Notes: a model not told the origin generated them from the letters alone. Positions 44,501-54,405 are shown, numbered from the stretch's first letter. The stretch is DNA of 64,000 bases from Bowmanella dokdonensis (GCF_017254865.1 NZ_JAFKCV010000004.1:186001-250000), one strand, 5' to 3'. A program made the numbers and translations.

Positions 44501-45151
44501 TTCCTGGGCAATCTGCGCATGCACCAGTTCGATACTGTCGTCCATCTCGAAGGGGAGCTGGCCGGTGGCTATCTGGTAGAGCAGACAGCCCAGTGAGTAC
44601 AGATCCGAGCGGCTGTCTATGGGGCTGTTGATACGGCCGGTTGCCTCTGGCGACAGGGTACGCAGTACCCCGCTGTCGAGCAGGTTGGCCATATGATGAC
44701 GGCTGACCTGCGCCACCTGGGTAGGATGGCCAAGCTCCAGAATCCCCACTTGCCGGCCATCCTTTGACCAGTAAATGGCTCTGGGATTCAGACCGCCGAA
44801 GATCATCTTCTGGGCATGAATGGACTCCACAAGGCGGCTCAGGGCCAGCATCATATCCAGCCGGCTGAGGATATCGTCCCCACTGAGTGCCGACGTCGTC
44901 TGCCAGGTGTCCAGCTCCAGGTCACCGGCTTCCAGCACTTCGTAGTCCGCATCCTGATCATGGAGTCTGTGCAAGACTCTGGGTAAGGCCGAAAACAGGG
45001 GAAGTTGCTGTTCCATCCCCTGGCCGGTGCCGGTTTTGCTGGCCTTGAGAAACACAGTCCGGCCGTCCATGTCCTGCGCCCTGAACAGCTTGATTTGACT
45101 GGTCAGAGCAGGTTTTTCGCTGATATTTTTGTAATTCTTCAGGCTGTCCAT
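38516..45151 (-). CDS. Giant signalling protein: kinase-like domain, AAA ATPase, TPR-like region, GAF, HisKA-HATPase, two REC, Hpt
   Basis: 2211 residues, cytoplasmic. Residues about 1-275 form a protein-kinase-like domain with the activation segment SPEATGRI and [15 protein letters not shown], but the catalytic loop reads [11 protein letters not shown] with Gly for the catalytic Asp, and the DFG position reads LELG: it is probably a pseudokinase. An ATPase follows near 290-560 (Walker A GYSGVGKS, Walker [10 protein letters not shown]), then a long helical region (about 650-1280), a GAF domain (about 1330-1480), HisKA ([15 protein letters not shown]), HATPase ([13 protein letters not shown]), two receivers ([22 protein letters not shown]) and an Hpt domain ([13 protein letters not shown]). 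Likely top of the relay for the two downstream genes. Sensed signal unknown. Confidence 0.88.
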   Translation of the reverse strand: MDSLKNYKNISEKPALTSQIKLFRAQDMDGRTVFLKASKTGTGQGMEQQLPLFSALPRVLHRLHDQDADYEVLEAGDLELDTWQTTSALSGDDILSRLDMMLALSRLVESIHAQKMIFGGLNPRAIYWSKDGRQVGILELGHPTQVAQVSRHHMANLLDSGVLRTLSPEATGRINSPIDSRSDLYSLGCLLYQIATGQLPFEMDDSIELVHAQIAQEPTPVRQLNPDIPLALANLIHRLLQKNPNDRYGAASGVCHDLAYCQAEWQQKGELAMFPLSVALGSQKLHFPNRLYGRDLQVRQLGEHFAAMLRERTSSMVVIRGYSGVGKSSIIEQLDTQTLAKRANFIKGKFDQFQNSSLFSALLAALAELAEQLLLENESQLQSWRQDLQKAVGEDGHLLTGFVPELLPILGQQSLGKPSDYTDSRFSKVLLRFFRVFSERQRPLVIFFDDMQWSDLASLRLLEELLKDSKINLLMMILAYRENEVDDTHPLSQTIKRIQATETPVAILPVRPLPNQAIGEMLADLFNQPASSLIGLTQLILKKTNGNPFFVKQFLLTLHDQGLLSRDEFGNWSWSIQEIERQQITDNLVEMTAKRLGKVSRISRRLLKFAALIGSQVQTDMLESLLQMDHGDLQLHIGEIVEQGIMNAFTDPRGERIESVHFSHDRLQQAAYLLEETEGNDSLHLAIGQVYLDSLSEGEQQEQVLSFIGHLNQAGDHFLAEYGKPKLAAFNLLAGRKAQEANAYQSARDYFSLAWQLLSDQDWQTDFALCRDIQLGLASSLYLTQAYEEAGQHCESLSSRVKDQTQRMKVAKLQLLILFGQNQFQPAFELAAEVLDKVGVDIRNYQGIATRYLQLESLYDKQNITALLELPAMQDETCLVAMEILNSLLTVAYIVGPEQYLIVTHALVRLSIEQGNAAPASRGYGSHAMILSGAFGQYREALQFAELAIAVDRRYHQLNTAEVQFQKAAAVLPWNAPLHDALVDLESNIYLAMDEGNLEYAVHSALFYSFYLCLSGTSLDNVGQVFDKYGAFIEQKRIPYNLEFIRLWQQFSLNLQKPGSQPLLLQGKAYNEASQVPVLQETANLTILFCYHSIKLMLGYLFDDLDLAKQHDEAAEPLAGVAMSLYHQTEYHFFAGLLAARLARRCGSHKDAAFESALNRLKQKLEMLRGWAVNAGANHGHKVTMLEAELAALQGDANAWQLYQRAIGQAEASGFTQHQAIAQERYAEYWQQMGNADFASQLLLQAHHSFRHWRAEAKVRHLLERHPALLPLLGRKAGGPGDKDLDLLSVFKASETLSGKVNLRAFLDKMINIIVENAGAQAGSLMFLDEEDHLKIKASYPKRRDEQDLPLTLLALVSRTLKPRLINELQQAGSLQRDAYFQTSKPQSLLCIPVIVTGVYRGILYLEHFELTGAFTEERVNVLQLLANQTAILFDNTRLFHRVVEANKNLERKVLERTKELASAKLRAEEATEAKSSFLARMSHEIRTPINAVIGLSRLALKTALNEEQLDYVTKIQESGEGLLGLVNDILDFSKIEAGKMHIEHTSFSLSKVVQRAVNLTALRAHAKGLELVSDVENSLPDNLMGDPLRLQQVLVNLISNAVKFTEQGLVYVKVRHEAQPDGRVRLQFSVMDTGIGMTADQQGRLFQSFAQADDSVTRKYGGTGLGLTISKQLCELMEGEIWLDSELGKGSTFYFSVMMETAEPTEQPSMAGRQKIADLRVLVVDDVPLARNVLQDLLTELGIQADEAPGGEEAIEMVRASSQAGHCYDAILMDWHMPGVDGIEASKRIHQLRLSDSPRILMVTAYDKEEARRLVDYSVISQFLEKPVNLSALVDALTGLLAQRPGKPSPLSAEEQAIPDLSAFHLLLVEDNAINRQVAIGLLEDTGVQISVAHNGLIALDMLEQQEFDLVLMDIQMPEMDGLTAANLIRHKLKLVKLPIIAMTAHVMETDRQKSRDAGMDDHICKPLEPSELFQTLRHHLGMAERTSIDAGRPVATGTEMARNNLPLPEIDGLESLRAINNMSGKTELYLNLLKDFYHEQQITADRLEQLYAGQQWQELFRTIHSLKSTCAYIGAFGLSQSCGRLEARLEQGPCQQGQLQEICATLRELLQKLTPHYASRRRQTCDIPFSVTRLKESLRQILPLLRQSDFAVEDHLPDIELMSEGSPYALQIDQLSNKVAEIEYEKAVQIVEELLEQLDKNESDGDGSE

Positions 45152-45356
45152 TACTAAGCCACACCAGGACGGATTCGGAGCCCTAGCTTAATGGACATTG
45201 ATGACATTATTAAGGGATAAATTGCTCTCATGCCGGGCTTTTTTACGACTTATTTACTTTTTCGATGCACTATTTGTCATAAAAATCTGCTAATCTGCGC
45301 CATTATTTGAGGAAAGCAGGCAAAGGAAAGTGGTCATTGTCTGTCCGCTAGGGAAA

Positions 45357-45400
45357 GTGAAACGCGCATCTTGCTGCGAAGAAGGGACGTTTCGTGATGA
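45357..45400. promoter_or_regulatory. Inverted repeat in the leader of the TonB receptor
   Basis: GTGAAACG near 45357 and CGTTTCGTG near 45391 are inverted around about 26 bases that contain CTTGCTGCGAAGAAGG. It may be an mRNA leader hairpin or an operator. The 307-base divergent region also contains AT-rich promoter-like DNA (TTTACTTTTTCGATGCACTA) and a partial palindrome at 45187-45214; no Fur box was found. Confidence 0.3.
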
Positions 45401-45458
45401 TGTTCAACTACAGTATTAACATTCATAACAACGATTAACGGCTTTCCTGGAACTTAAC

Positions 45459-47684
45459 ATGCAGCAACCCCTACTGAGCCTGCTCAGTTTTTCAATTCTC
45501 AGCACTTTGTCCGCAGCCAGCCACGCTCAGTCCGCACGGGTTCAGGCAGACAAGACGGAAGTCATTCATGTGTATGCCCAGAAGCGTCAGCAGGATATTC
45601 ATGATGTGTCCGTCGCCGTCACGGTGGTGGACGGTGAAGACATCGCCCGCCAGCATATCAAGGATACGGTACAGCTTTCTGCACTGGCGCCAAATTTCAA
45701 GGCCTCATCGGTAGCGGGGGAGGGTACTACACCTTCATTCAATATCCGTGGCGTGGGGATGTTTGATTACAATACTTCCACTGTTTCGCCTATTGCCATT
45801 TATTCGGATGAGGTGGTCAGCGGCGGCGCCAACTTCCTGGCCACCAATCTCTACGATCTTGAGCGGGTCGAGATTCTGCGTGGTCCCCAGGGCACCCTGT
45901 TTGGTCGTAACACCACAGGTGGCGCTATCCTGTTGATGTCAAAGATGCCGGACAGCCAGTTCGGCGGTTATATCAGCGGTTCGGTGGCCGAGCGTGACCA
46001 CCAGTCCGCCGAAGGCGCCCTGAATCTGCCTGTCAGTACCGATACCGCCCTGCGTTTTTCCTTCAATCACCAGGATTATCAGTATTCCATGGACAATCTG
46101 TTTCCCGGAGGACAGGACGGGGGCTTGCGCCAGAGCAGTATGCGCCTGATCGTTAAATCTGAATGGCAGGATGTAACGCTGATTGCCAAATTACATGGAG
46201 ATGACTGGTCCGGAGCGCCAAAACCTGTGTACAGCGCTGGGATCCTTAAAGATCCTGCGACCGGTGAGCGCTGCGCGCCTTCTGAGGTCGGTACCCCGGC
46301 TTGTGTGGATGCCTTCGGTTTCTCCGTGGATTCGGACGACTACTGGGACACGGTTGCCGATACCGGCGACAAGCGCCACGATACCCAGAGCTGGGGCGGC
46401 AGCCTGAACCTGGCGTGGCACCCGGCGGACAACCTGACCCTGAAGTCCATTACCGCCTATAAGGACTTTGAACGTTTCCATTCGTTCGATTCGGACGGTC
46501 CGGGTAATTTTATCGAGGGCAGCCTGGGCTCAGAGAACGATTTCTTCAGCCAGGAGTTCAGTCTCAGTTTGCGTACTGGCCGCCAGTACTGGATAGCGGG
46601 TCTGTTTTATCTGCAGGAGGAACTCTGGCAGGACAGCGATCTGGACCTGTTCCGCGATTTCCGCGCGGTGGACGCCCTGGCCTCAGTGCCGGCGCAGTTT
46701 TTCTATCATAACCGGCTTAAAAGCGAATCCCTGGCCTTTTACAGCCAGGTGGATCATGAACTGACCCAGTCCCTGACCCTGACCGCGGGGGTGCGCTATA
46801 CGGATGATTCTACCCGCTATCATGCTGTCAGCGATCTGGACGTGGTGGGCGCCTTTATCCCCGGTCTGTGGGATATTGAGGGCGAAGTGGCCGATGACGA
46901 AGTGTCCGGAAAATTGGCCCTGGTGCAGGCGCTGGATGCCAATGCCAGTGTGTATTACAGCTATTCGCGGGGATACAAGAGCGGCGGTTATAACGGCGGC
47001 TTTTCCACCAGTGAGGAGCAGGCGCGTAACTCCGAATATTCCCCCGAGCGGCTGGATGCCTTCGAAGTGGGCGGGCATTTTTACTTCACGCAGATGGATC
47101 TGAATCTGGAACTGGCTGCGTTTTACTATAACTATCGGGACCAGCAGGTGTTTGTAAACTACACCACCGGCGCCGCCCCTTACCATGTGCTGAAAAATGC
47201 CGGCGATTCCACCATCTATGGTCTGGAGGCGGCTTTTTCCTACACTCCCACCTCTGCTTTGCAACTGGATCTGAATCTGGGCTATATCCCGAAAGCCAAA
47301 CTGGGTGAATACCGGGAAGGAGCGCTGTATGTGGCCAACACCCAACTGCCCTTTACCTCCGAATTGAATATCAGCGGTCTGCTTCAATATGAACTATCGC
47401 TGGGAGAGGGGCGACTGTTGAGCCAACTGGGATTTGATTACCAATCGTCCTTCTATTTTGACCAGAACGAAAATCCCTATCTGGAGCAGGAAGGCTACAG
47501 CCTCTGGCATGGTCGTATCGCCTGGTTGCCTGACCAGAACTGGGAACTGGGGCTGTGGGCCAGGAACCTGTTTAATGAAGAGTATGCGGAGCTGATGTTC
47601 GACTCCATTGCACCGCTCTCGGCGGTGACTCAGTTACGCGGGGAAGCCCGTCAGGTGGGTGTCGACTTCACTTTCCGCTTCTAG
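45459..47684 (+). CDS. TonB-dependent outer-membrane receptor
   Basis: A 741-residue receptor. Signal peptide ends ASHAQS; a TonB-box-like segment follows (EVIHVYAQKRQ), then the plug domain (VAVTVVDGEDIARQHIKDTV; FNIRGVGMFDYN; LERVEILRGPQGTLFGRNTTGGAI) and a 22-strand barrel ending RQVGVDFTFRF. It imports an unknown substrate using TonB energy. No substrate-specific partner gene is adjacent; the neighbours are a signalling kinase and a phosphatase. The final Phe of the barrel is present. Confidence 0.9.
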   Translation: MQQPLLSLLSFSILSTLSAASHAQSARVQADKTEVIHVYAQKRQQDIHDVSVAVTVVDGEDIARQHIKDTVQLSALAPNFKASSVAGEGTTPSFNIRGVGMFDYNTSTVSPIAIYSDEVVSGGANFLATNLYDLERVEILRGPQGTLFGRNTTGGAILLMSKMPDSQFGGYISGSVAERDHQSAEGALNLPVSTDTALRFSFNHQDYQYSMDNLFPGGQDGGLRQSSMRLIVKSEWQDVTLIAKLHGDDWSGAPKPVYSAGILKDPATGERCAPSEVGTPACVDAFGFSVDSDDYWDTVADTGDKRHDTQSWGGSLNLAWHPADNLTLKSITAYKDFERFHSFDSDGPGNFIEGSLGSENDFFSQEFSLSLRTGRQYWIAGLFYLQEELWQDSDLDLFRDFRAVDALASVPAQFFYHNRLKSESLAFYSQVDHELTQSLTLTAGVRYTDDSTRYHAVSDLDVVGAFIPGLWDIEGEVADDEVSGKLALVQALDANASVYYSYSRGYKSGGYNGGFSTSEEQARNSEYSPERLDAFEVGGHFYFTQMDLNLELAAFYYNYRDQQVFVNYTTGAAPYHVLKNAGDSTIYGLEAAFSYTPTSALQLDLNLGYIPKAKLGEYREGALYVANTQLPFTSELNISGLLQYELSLGEGRLLSQLGFDYQSSFYFDQNENPYLEQEGYSLWHGRIAWLPDQNWELGLWARNLFNEEYAELMFDSIAPLSAVTQLRGEARQVGVDFTFRF

Positions 47685-47702
47685 TCAGAGCACGGCTGGG
47701 GA

Positions 47703-48593
47703 TCAGTCGAAGATCCTCAGCCAGTCATTTTGCATGTCTATGACCTGCCATTGATGGGCGCTGGCTGCCTGCAAGGTATCCTCGCCAGGGCTGTAACGGT
47801 ATTCCCGCGCCTCGTCCGTATGATGCACCAGCATACATAAAGACACCGGCGCCATGCCGGCCCAGCGCAGCATGGGAATATCACCACTGCTGTTGCCAAA
47901 GGCGGCGATGGGCTGACGGGCGATCTGGCTTTCGATGGCAAGGACCTTGCCGGGCCCGTTGTCGAAGTAGGTGGGGATGGGAGTCATCTCCACTTCCAGT
48001 CCGTGGGCCTTCTCGTTCAGGCGGGTCAGCAGGGTACTGCCGATGACCTGCTCAGGCGGGATGCCATAGGCTTTTTCACACCAGGGACGGATAAAGTAAC
48101 AACTGCCCCCGGAGACCAGGTAGGTACGAAATTCATGTGCCTGGAACAGAGCCAATACCTCACGCATGGGGGTGTAGGTCAGATCTGTGTAGGCTTTGTC
48201 GAATCGCGGATGCCTGGCTTTTTGCAGCCAGTCGCTGACCCACTGGTGATAATCCCGGGTACTGATACCCTGCCTGAACTCTTTCAGCAGCAGGTGACAG
48301 TCTTCAATCACTTCGTCATAGAAGCTGTCCCACCAATGTTCTATTCGTTGTCTGAGGCCTGCGGTGTGCAGCAGTGGCTGGATTTCATCATGACGGAACA
48401 GGTCATGGATAAACACCAGCTCAGTAATATGGGGCTTTTCCAGCCACAGGGTGCCGTCGTTGTCGAAGGTGGCGATTCTTTCTGCCGGCGGCACGAAATC
48501 CGGTGAGTCCGGGCTGCTGATGCGGCGGAGAAAATCCAGTATGGCGTTGCGGGCCGGGCCATCCTGCCAGGACGGGAGGGGAGTTGAGGTCAT
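47703..48593 (-). CDS. HAD-superfamily phosphatase (phosphoserine phosphatase-like)
   Basis: A 296-residue soluble phosphatase. Motif I is ATFDNDGTLWLE (nucleophile Asp), motif II YLVSGGSCYFI, and motif IV AAFGNSSGDIPMLRWAG. A helical cap lies between motif I and II. The sequence resembles a family of HAD proteins annotated as hypothetical or as phosphoserine phosphatase-like. It might be secreted or cytoplasmic; no signal peptide is seen. Convergent with the TonB receptor. Confidence 0.8.
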   Translation of the reverse strand: MTSTPLPSWQDGPARNAILDFLRRISSPDSPDFVPPAERIATFDNDGTLWLEKPHITELVFIHDLFRHDEIQPLLHTAGLRQRIEHWWDSFYDEVIEDCHLLLKEFRQGISTRDYHQWVSDWLQKARHPRFDKAYTDLTYTPMREVLALFQAHEFRTYLVSGGSCYFIRPWCEKAYGIPPEQVIGSTLLTRLNEKAHGLEVEMTPIPTYFDNGPGKVLAIESQIARQPIAAFGNSSGDIPMLRWAGMAPVSLCMLVHHTDEAREYRYSPGEDTLQAASAHQWQVIDMQNDWLRIFD

Positions 48594-48828
48594 TTATCTG
48601 TCTTATTCGAGCCTGCGGTGCTGGCATCTTCCAATCAATTGACCTGGCCTGTCAATCGGCGCCCAGCCAGAGGCCGGGTTATGTCATCTGCTCCGATCTT
48701 TATCTAATGCTTTGACCAGTAAGGAAAAACTGGGCAGACTGATATAGCAAACGGCCGATCCGGCAGATAATGATTGTGAGGTCGCAGGATCGATAACAAC
48801 AATAAATGGATTGTATTGGAGAAAACTC

Positions 48829-49962
48829 ATGCGTTGGCAACTTATCTGGCCCGTGCTTCTGACCCTGCTGGTGCCTCTGGCAGTCGCCTGGTTCGTCTAT
48901 CCTTCCCACCTTCCCCCCGGTTTTGGCATATTTCCGCCCCAGTTCATCGAAGATGCCCCGGGCTTTAACCTTTGGGTATTTCTGGCCACCGCGGCAGGCG
49001 GTGTGTATATCTTCGGCTTGATCCTGTTTCCGAAGAAGTACGGTTTTGCGGGTGCCCCCCCTAAACCGGCCGCCGCCAAAAAGCCGTTGCCCTGGTGGTT
49101 CTGGGCGGGTCTCGTGGTGATGCTGTTTTTCTGGTGGCTGCAGTGGTCCCACTCCACGGCCTTTGGTGAACTGGTTTACTGGTCCTTTACCCCTCTTTGG
49201 TGGGGTTTTATCCTGGTGCTGGACGGCCTGGTCTATCATCGCAATAACGGCCGCTCACTGGCATCCACCAAGACCCTGACCCTGCTGATTGCCGGGCTGG
49301 TGTCTATAGTCGGCTGGGCCTATTTCGAGTTCTACGATTACTTTGTGCTGGGCAACTGGTATTACCCATATGCCAATGACGCCCCCTGGTCACAGACCCT
49401 GTTGAGTATCGAGTTTCTGATCACTTACAGTACGGTTACCCCCGTCTTGTTTCAATGGTATAACCTGTTTAATACCTTTACCGCCTTTCCTGCCCGGTAT
49501 AAGAACGGTCCCAAAATGGTTCTTAACGGCAATACCCTGATCCTGGTCGGCACGGTACTGATTGGGCTGATGGTGATCTGGCCTTATCCGTTCTTCTGGG
49601 TGGTGTGGATTGGTCCCTTTGCCGTGATTACCGGCATTTTGATGCGCCTGAATATCTGGAATCCCTTTATCGATATCGCCCAGGGCAACTGGAGTGCTGG
49701 AGTATTGATTGGCGTGGCGTCCATCTGCAACGGCCTGTTCTGGGAGTTCTGGAACCATGGCAGCATGTTCTTCCATACCACCCACACCAATCCCAACTTC
49801 TGGGTGTACAACATCCCCTACGTGGATGTGATTCACCTCTTCTCAGAGATGCCGCTGCTGGGCTATCTGGGCTACATTCCCTTCGGCGTGCTGGTCTGGC
49901 AGTTTTTTATCTGGAGCGGCAAACTAGTCGGTTTTAATACAGAGATAGACGTGGTCAACTGA
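48829..49962 (+). CDS. Multi-pass membrane protein of unknown function
   Basis: A 377-residue protein with about ten hydrophobic segments, many Trp and Tyr (for example WWFWAGLVVMLFFWWLQW). There is a Pro/Ala/Lys loop, GAPPKPAAAKKPLPWW, between segments two and three. The start has GGAG 7 bases upstream. Its stop overlaps the ATG of the DUF1361 gene (TGATG), so both are probably translated together. No family is recognised. Confidence 0.65.
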   Translation: MRWQLIWPVLLTLLVPLAVAWFVYPSHLPPGFGIFPPQFIEDAPGFNLWVFLATAAGGVYIFGLILFPKKYGFAGAPPKPAAAKKPLPWWFWAGLVVMLFFWWLQWSHSTAFGELVYWSFTPLWWGFILVLDGLVYHRNNGRSLASTKTLTLLIAGLVSIVGWAYFEFYDYFVLGNWYYPYANDAPWSQTLLSIEFLITYSTVTPVLFQWYNLFNTFTAFPARYKNGPKMVLNGNTLILVGTVLIGLMVIWPYPFFWVVWIGPFAVITGILMRLNIWNPFIDIAQGNWSAGVLIGVASICNGLFWEFWNHGSMFFHTTHTNPNFWVYNIPYVDVIHLFSEMPLLGYLGYIPFGVLVWQFFIWSGKLVGFNTEIDVVN

Positions 49963-50564
49963 TGGCCACGCCCGTCCACTTTACCGTGGTAAAAAACCTG
50001 TTGCTGGGTGCAATCCCTTTTTTGCTGGCTTTGCACCTGTTTGTACTGGCGAGGGGACGCAATTTTCTGTGGTGGCTGCTGGCGGCGATATTCGTCGCCT
50101 TTCTGCCCAACGCCGCCTACGGTCTGACCGACATTATCCACTTTATTGCGGCGGTGAAGGACCCGGCACTGGATCGCACCCTGGTGTGGGGTGTCCTGTT
50201 GCCTGCCTATCTGATCTATATGCTGATCAATTTCGAATTCTATGTGATCTCAATCCAGTTGATGCAGCAATATATTCGGCGTCAGGGCTGGCTTCTGGCG
50301 GCCCGGTGGAGCATTCCTTTGATCCACTTGCTTTGCGCCTTTGGTGTCTACCTAGGCAGGGTGCAGCGCCTTAACAGCCAGGACATACTCGAACGCCCGG
50401 TGCTGGTGCTGATGGATTCCGTCCGGGATCTGACCCACGCCCAGCCCCTGCTGATAGTGCTGGGCTTTTTTGTTCTTTTTTACGCCCTGTCTCTACCGGT
50501 GTCCCGCCTTAACCTGATCCTGCTGGCTTATTTCCGGCACAGACTTCCTTCGTCCTTCGTCTGA
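49962..50564 (+). CDS. DUF1361-family membrane protein
   Basis: A 200-residue membrane protein with about six TM segments, translated from an ATG overlapping the preceding stop. The hallmark [16 protein letters not shown] is that of DUF1361. Function of the family is unknown. Operon with the upstream membrane protein. Confidence 0.8.
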   Translation: MATPVHFTVVKNLLLGAIPFLLALHLFVLARGRNFLWWLLAAIFVAFLPNAAYGLTDIIHFIAAVKDPALDRTLVWGVLLPAYLIYMLINFEFYVISIQLMQQYIRRQGWLLAARWSIPLIHLLCAFGVYLGRVQRLNSQDILERPVLVLMDSVRDLTHAQPLLIVLGFFVLFYALSLPVSRLNLILLAYFRHRLPSSFV

Positions 50565-50644
50565 CCAAGTTCCGGCTCCGACAGTTGTCAAAGGCCGGAT
50601 GTGGGACTAACTTCAAAGTCATGACTGAAGTGCAGGGAGAATCA

Positions 50645-51304
50645 ATGATAGAGCTCTTCACCGCCGCCACACCCAATGGCCACAAGGTATCCATCACCCT
50701 GGAAGAAATGGGCCTGCCTTATAGTCTTAAGGTCCTCGACCTGGGTAAGAAGGAACAGAAGCAGGCCGATTTTGTTAACCTCAATCCCAATGGTCGTATT
50801 CCGGTGATCCGGGACAAGGACAATGATGATTTTGTGGTTTTCGAGTCAGGCGCCATTCTTGTCTATCTGGCAGAAAAGACAGGCATGTTGATGCCCACCG
50901 AACCCAAAGGCCGCAGCAAAGTCATGCAGTGGCTGATGTTCCAGATGGCGGGGGTCGGTCCCATGATGGGCCAGGCCAATGTCTTCTACCGTTACATGGA
51001 AGAAAAAATCCCCGCGGCTATCGACAGATACCAGCAGGAAAGCAAGCGACTGCTGAGTGTGCTGGACCGTCGCCTGCAAGACAATCAGTACCTGGCCGGT
51101 GACTATTCCATTGCCGATATTGCCAACTGGTGTTGGGCCAGGTCCTATGAATGGTCCGGCGTTGATATAGACAATTTGCCTTATCTTCAGCGCTGGCTGA
51201 TGGATATTGGTGAGCGCCAGGCGGTGAAAAAAGGGCTGCAGATGCCGCCAAGGGCCGAAGACGAAACCATAGTGACAGGCGCCAGGAAGATGTTGGGAAG
51301 CTAA
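50645..51304 (+). CDS. Glutathione S-transferase (YfcG/YghU-like)
   Basis: A 219-residue GST. The N-terminal thioredoxin-like domain has the nu-class motif [20 protein letters not shown] and [10 protein letters not shown] with [11 protein letters not shown] (glutathione-binding Ser); the C-terminal helical domain ends near residue 215. Disulfide reductase or peroxidase activity is usual for the group. Start chosen at ATG 50645 because GGGAGA lies upstream; an ATG at 50621 is also in frame. Confidence 0.87.
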   Translation: MIELFTAATPNGHKVSITLEEMGLPYSLKVLDLGKKEQKQADFVNLNPNGRIPVIRDKDNDDFVVFESGAILVYLAEKTGMLMPTEPKGRSKVMQWLMFQMAGVGPMMGQANVFYRYMEEKIPAAIDRYQQESKRLLSVLDRRLQDNQYLAGDYSIADIANWCWARSYEWSGVDIDNLPYLQRWLMDIGERQAVKKGLQMPPRAEDETIVTGARKMLGS

Positions 51305-51308
51305 CAGT

Positions 51309-52328
51309 ATGATATTCCGGGATCGCAGTACCGAGGAGTGGATCCTGCTGAGTATCAGTGGCCTTGGCGCAATTAGCATTCTGCCCTTCAGTGTGTTACG
51401 TCTGATCGAAGAAGAATGGCTGCTCGCTGCACTGGACTCCTTCGCGGTTGTGGCCATGGCCAGTATCTTTCTGTATGTCTATCTCACCGGCCGCGCTGTA
51501 TTGATGGCCCATCTGCTGTCCCTGATCTGCTTGCTCGTGCTGGTCGTGACTGTGTCGCTCAAGGGAGCGGCCCAGACTTACTGGACCTATCCGGCCGTAC
51601 TGGTGGTGTTCTTTTTGCTGCGTCCCGCCCTGGCGCTGGCGTCAGTGTTACTGGTCATTGCGGCACTGACAACCCTGCTGGTGGGCGAAATGCCGCCGTT
51701 GATCTTTGCAGCCTTTCTGTTGTCCGTACTCGCCACCATTGGTTTTACGGCCATCTTCGCCTGGCGTACCCGGGCCCATAAGGAGCAGTTGTTGCGGTTG
51801 GCCACCAAGGACCCCCTGACCGGTGCCGGTAACCGAAGGGCCATGGAGGAAAAACTGCTTGAATGTCTGCACTCCTATCAGCGCACCCCCCTGCCCATGT
51901 CGCTAATCCTGTTGGATCTGGACAACTTCAAGGCGGTCAATGATAAGTTCGGTCATGAGGAAGGCGACAGGATCTTAAAGGCGGTTACTCGTTGTATCCA
52001 GCAGCGACTGCGTCGGATAGACCAGCTTTACCGCTTTGGCGGCGAGGAGTTTGTGGTGATTACCGAAAACACTTCGTTGCGCGAGGCAGGTCTGCTGGCC
52101 GAAGCCCTGCGCCAGGAGGTGGCCGATGCCAGTGCAGAGTTAAACGCCGTCACCATTTCACTGGGAGTAGCCCAGTACCACCCCGGGGAAACGGGCTATG
52201 AATGGCTGGGCCGCGCCGATCGGTGCATGTACCAGGCCAAGGGACAGGGCCGTAACAGCCTGTGTATCTGCAATCAGCCTGACCAAGCCACAGAAAGATA
52301 CAAAGATCTGGGCTCTCCGACAAAATAG
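51309..52328 (+). CDS. Membrane diguanylate cyclase (GGDEF)
   Basis: A 339-residue protein: six hydrophobic segments in the first 155 residues, then a GGDEF domain with RFGGEEF and an inhibitory-site RRID five residues before it. It should make c-di-GMP. Starts 4 bases after the GST stop. Its 3' end overlaps the end of the convergent TonB receptor gene by 55 bases. Confidence 0.88.
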   Translation: MIFRDRSTEEWILLSISGLGAISILPFSVLRLIEEEWLLAALDSFAVVAMASIFLYVYLTGRAVLMAHLLSLICLLVLVVTVSLKGAAQTYWTYPAVLVVFFLLRPALALASVLLVIAALTTLLVGEMPPLIFAAFLLSVLATIGFTAIFAWRTRAHKEQLLRLATKDPLTGAGNRRAMEEKLLECLHSYQRTPLPMSLILLDLDNFKAVNDKFGHEEGDRILKAVTRCIQQRLRRIDQLYRFGGEEFVVITENTSLREAGLLAEALRQEVADASAELNAVTISLGVAQYHPGETGYEWLGRADRCMYQAKGQGRNSLCICNQPDQATERYKDLGSPTK

Positions 52329-54289
52329 CGGTACTGACCAAAACCGATATCGGCCCGCTCCGCGTAATCCCGGTCAGTCAGGTTCAACAAACGGGCCGAC
52401 AGAGTCCAGCCATCCGACAATTGCCAGTTGCCACGCAGGTTAAGCAGACTATGGCCTGGATACTCGGCGCTGTTTTGCGGATCCAGGAAGTAGGCGCCCA
52501 TTCGGTTCCATTCCAGCTCCAGCCTGTAGCTTTGCTGCTGCCAGCCAAGTCGTGCATTGGCCATCAGTCTGGGGGCGGTGTCCATATCGTTGCCCAGGAT
52601 CTCACCTTCTGCCAGCCCGGGATTATTGCGATACTGATGGCGCGCCCAACTGCCGCTGATCCTGGCATACCAGTGTTCGCCAGGTTGCCAGTTGAGCAGG
52701 GCCTCTAGGCCCTGATGCCGGGTCTTACCGTTACTGACATTCTGCCGCTCGGTGTCCTGGAAAATCACATTGTCTTTTTGCATATGGTACAGGCTGAACT
52801 CGTAGCTGAGCGCTCCGGTCTGACCGCGCAGACCAAGCTCAAGGCTGTCCATCTGTTCGGCGTCAAGCTCAGCCACCTGTTGCCCGGCCTGCAGGCGGAA
52901 CAACTCGGTGGCCTGGGGAGCCCGGTAGCCACGACTTAGCTGCAGATAAAACTGGTGAGTATCGGCGAACTGCCAGACCAGTCCCGTGCTGGGTGACCAC
53001 TGATGATAATCGACCTGCTGGCTGGCCGGCCGGAAAAAACGGCAACTCTCTACTTGTGGCGCACAGACACTGCCCGTGGGCAGGCGAGTCTGGTAATCGT
53101 ATTGCTGCCAGTCATATCGAAGGCTGGCGGTCAGCTCCAGATCGGACCTGAGTGTCCAGGCGATGCTGGCGTAGGGAGATAGGTTGCGGGCTATGACCTG
53201 GTAGTCGTAATGCCGGCCTGCTGGGATGCTAGGCGCAAAATCCTGTGCCTGGGTTTCCACCAGTTCGCCATCTGTCCATTCCGTGTCCAGACCCAGGGTC
53301 CAGCTCAGCAATTCTGTTTGTGCACGATAGCGGCCCTGAAGGCCGACACCCCGCTGGTTATTCTGCTCGGTGGCTTGCCAGGGTAGGTAATGCTGCAGGA
53401 ACTGCATGTCCTGAAAGCGCAGATAGGGGGTCAGGGTCAGGCTATGCCCCGGGGCCGTTTCCAGATGCCAGTCGGATGACAGGCGGGCGGATCGGGCGTC
53501 CCGATAGGCTTCGGGGTTATCGTTGCTGCGGCGAAGCGCCGGATCCCGATAGGCGTCCAGGCCTTGCACATAGCCGGCGGTTTCCTGATTGAGGTTGGTC
53601 AGGGCCAGCCGGGTATTACCCTGCCAGTCGCCCTGCTGGTGTCTGTGGATCAGATTCACTTTCTGCTGTTGGTAACCAGAGTCATCCTGATAGCCGCCAT
53701 CATGGGCCAGGTTGCCGTAAAACAGCAGGTTGCCGGTTCCCAGGGCAAAGCTGCCCCTGAGAAAGTCGTGGGGGCCTGTTTCCAGGCCCAGCCTGGCCAT
53801 GGGGCTGTCGGGTACCGTCGGCGAAACAACGTTGATCACCCCGTGTACGGCGTTGGAGCCATATCCACTGCTGGCAGGCCCCCTTAATACTTCAACTGCA
53901 CCGGCCTGTTCGGTATTCAGTTCAAATAGCTGATTGGCATTGCAAAAACCGCTGGCGCGGGTGGGAATACCATCTTCGCTGACAAGAAAAGCCCCGCATG
54001 AACCCGCACCGGTCAGCACCGGGGAGCGGATGGCTGTAAGGTGTTCCTGCCCGTTTCCACGACTGATCCAGGTGCCCTGTACCTGATTGAGCAGTTCATT
54101 GATATGTACAGCCTGAAAAAGTGCGATATCGGTTTGCGCTATCCGGCTGACACTGAGGGGCTGTTGACCTTTGTTTGCCGGTTGACGGGCCGTAACGCTG
54201 ATACGCTCCCACTGCTGAGGTGTGGTTTCAGCAGCGACGGGGGGGGTAAGGGCGCAGAAGCAAAGCAGGGTCAGTAGCCGGTTTATCAA
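52274..54289 (-). CDS. TonB-dependent outer-membrane receptor
   Basis: A 671-residue receptor from a TTG start with AAAGGA upstream (a GTG 33 bases earlier is also in frame). Signal peptide ends PPVAAE; the plug domain shows SVSRIAQTDIALFQAVHINE, GQEHLTAIRSPVLTGAGSCG and GAVEVLRGPASSGYGSNAVHG; a 22-strand barrel follows and ends in GEPRSLYLSVAWSG. It lacks the usual C-terminal aromatic residue, ending VAWSG. Substrate unknown; a CFNANQ-type Cys pair in the plug (SCGAF and GFCNAN) is notable. Confidence 0.88.
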   Translation of the reverse strand: MINRLLTLLCFCALTPPVAAETTPQQWERISVTARQPANKGQQPLSVSRIAQTDIALFQAVHINELLNQVQGTWISRGNGQEHLTAIRSPVLTGAGSCGAFLVSEDGIPTRASGFCNANQLFELNTEQAGAVEVLRGPASSGYGSNAVHGVINVVSPTVPDSPMARLGLETGPHDFLRGSFALGTGNLLFYGNLAHDGGYQDDSGYQQQKVNLIHRHQQGDWQGNTRLALTNLNQETAGYVQGLDAYRDPALRRSNDNPEAYRDARSARLSSDWHLETAPGHSLTLTPYLRFQDMQFLQHYLPWQATEQNNQRGVGLQGRYRAQTELLSWTLGLDTEWTDGELVETQAQDFAPSIPAGRHYDYQVIARNLSPYASIAWTLRSDLELTASLRYDWQQYDYQTRLPTGSVCAPQVESCRFFRPASQQVDYHQWSPSTGLVWQFADTHQFYLQLSRGYRAPQATELFRLQAGQQVAELDAEQMDSLELGLRGQTGALSYEFSLYHMQKDNVIFQDTERQNVSNGKTRHQGLEALLNWQPGEHWYARISGSWARHQYRNNPGLAEGEILGNDMDTAPRLMANARLGWQQQSYRLELEWNRMGAYFLDPQNSAEYPGHSLLNLRGNWQLSDGWTLSARLLNLTDRDYAERADIGFGQYRYFVGEPRSLYLSVAWSG

Positions 54290-54387
54290 AGCACAGTTCC
54301 TTTGGCATTGGAGGTTGAACACCCAAGGATACCTTATCGATGGGGCGTAAAAAAATATCAGTTGCCTGTTACCTTATGGACCTGGAC

Positions 54388-54405
54388 TGGTTAGACTCTT
54401 AACCA
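54388..54405. promoter_or_regulatory. Short palindrome between the receptor and the binding-protein gene
   Basis: TGGTTA, six bases, TAACCA in the 142-base divergent gap, 27 bases before the next ORF. It may be a regulatory site for one or both genes; no regulator is known. Confidence 0.3.

Noticed and set aside
45380-45458. Possible Fur box upstream of the first TonB receptor
   Set aside because: The best stretch (ATTCATAACAACGATTAACG) has too few matches to the 19-base consensus to call.
48700-49239. 179-codon minus-strand frame (rich in Lys, Gly, Pro)
   Set aside because: It is complementary to the multi-TM gene, which has a clean start and hydrophobic pattern.
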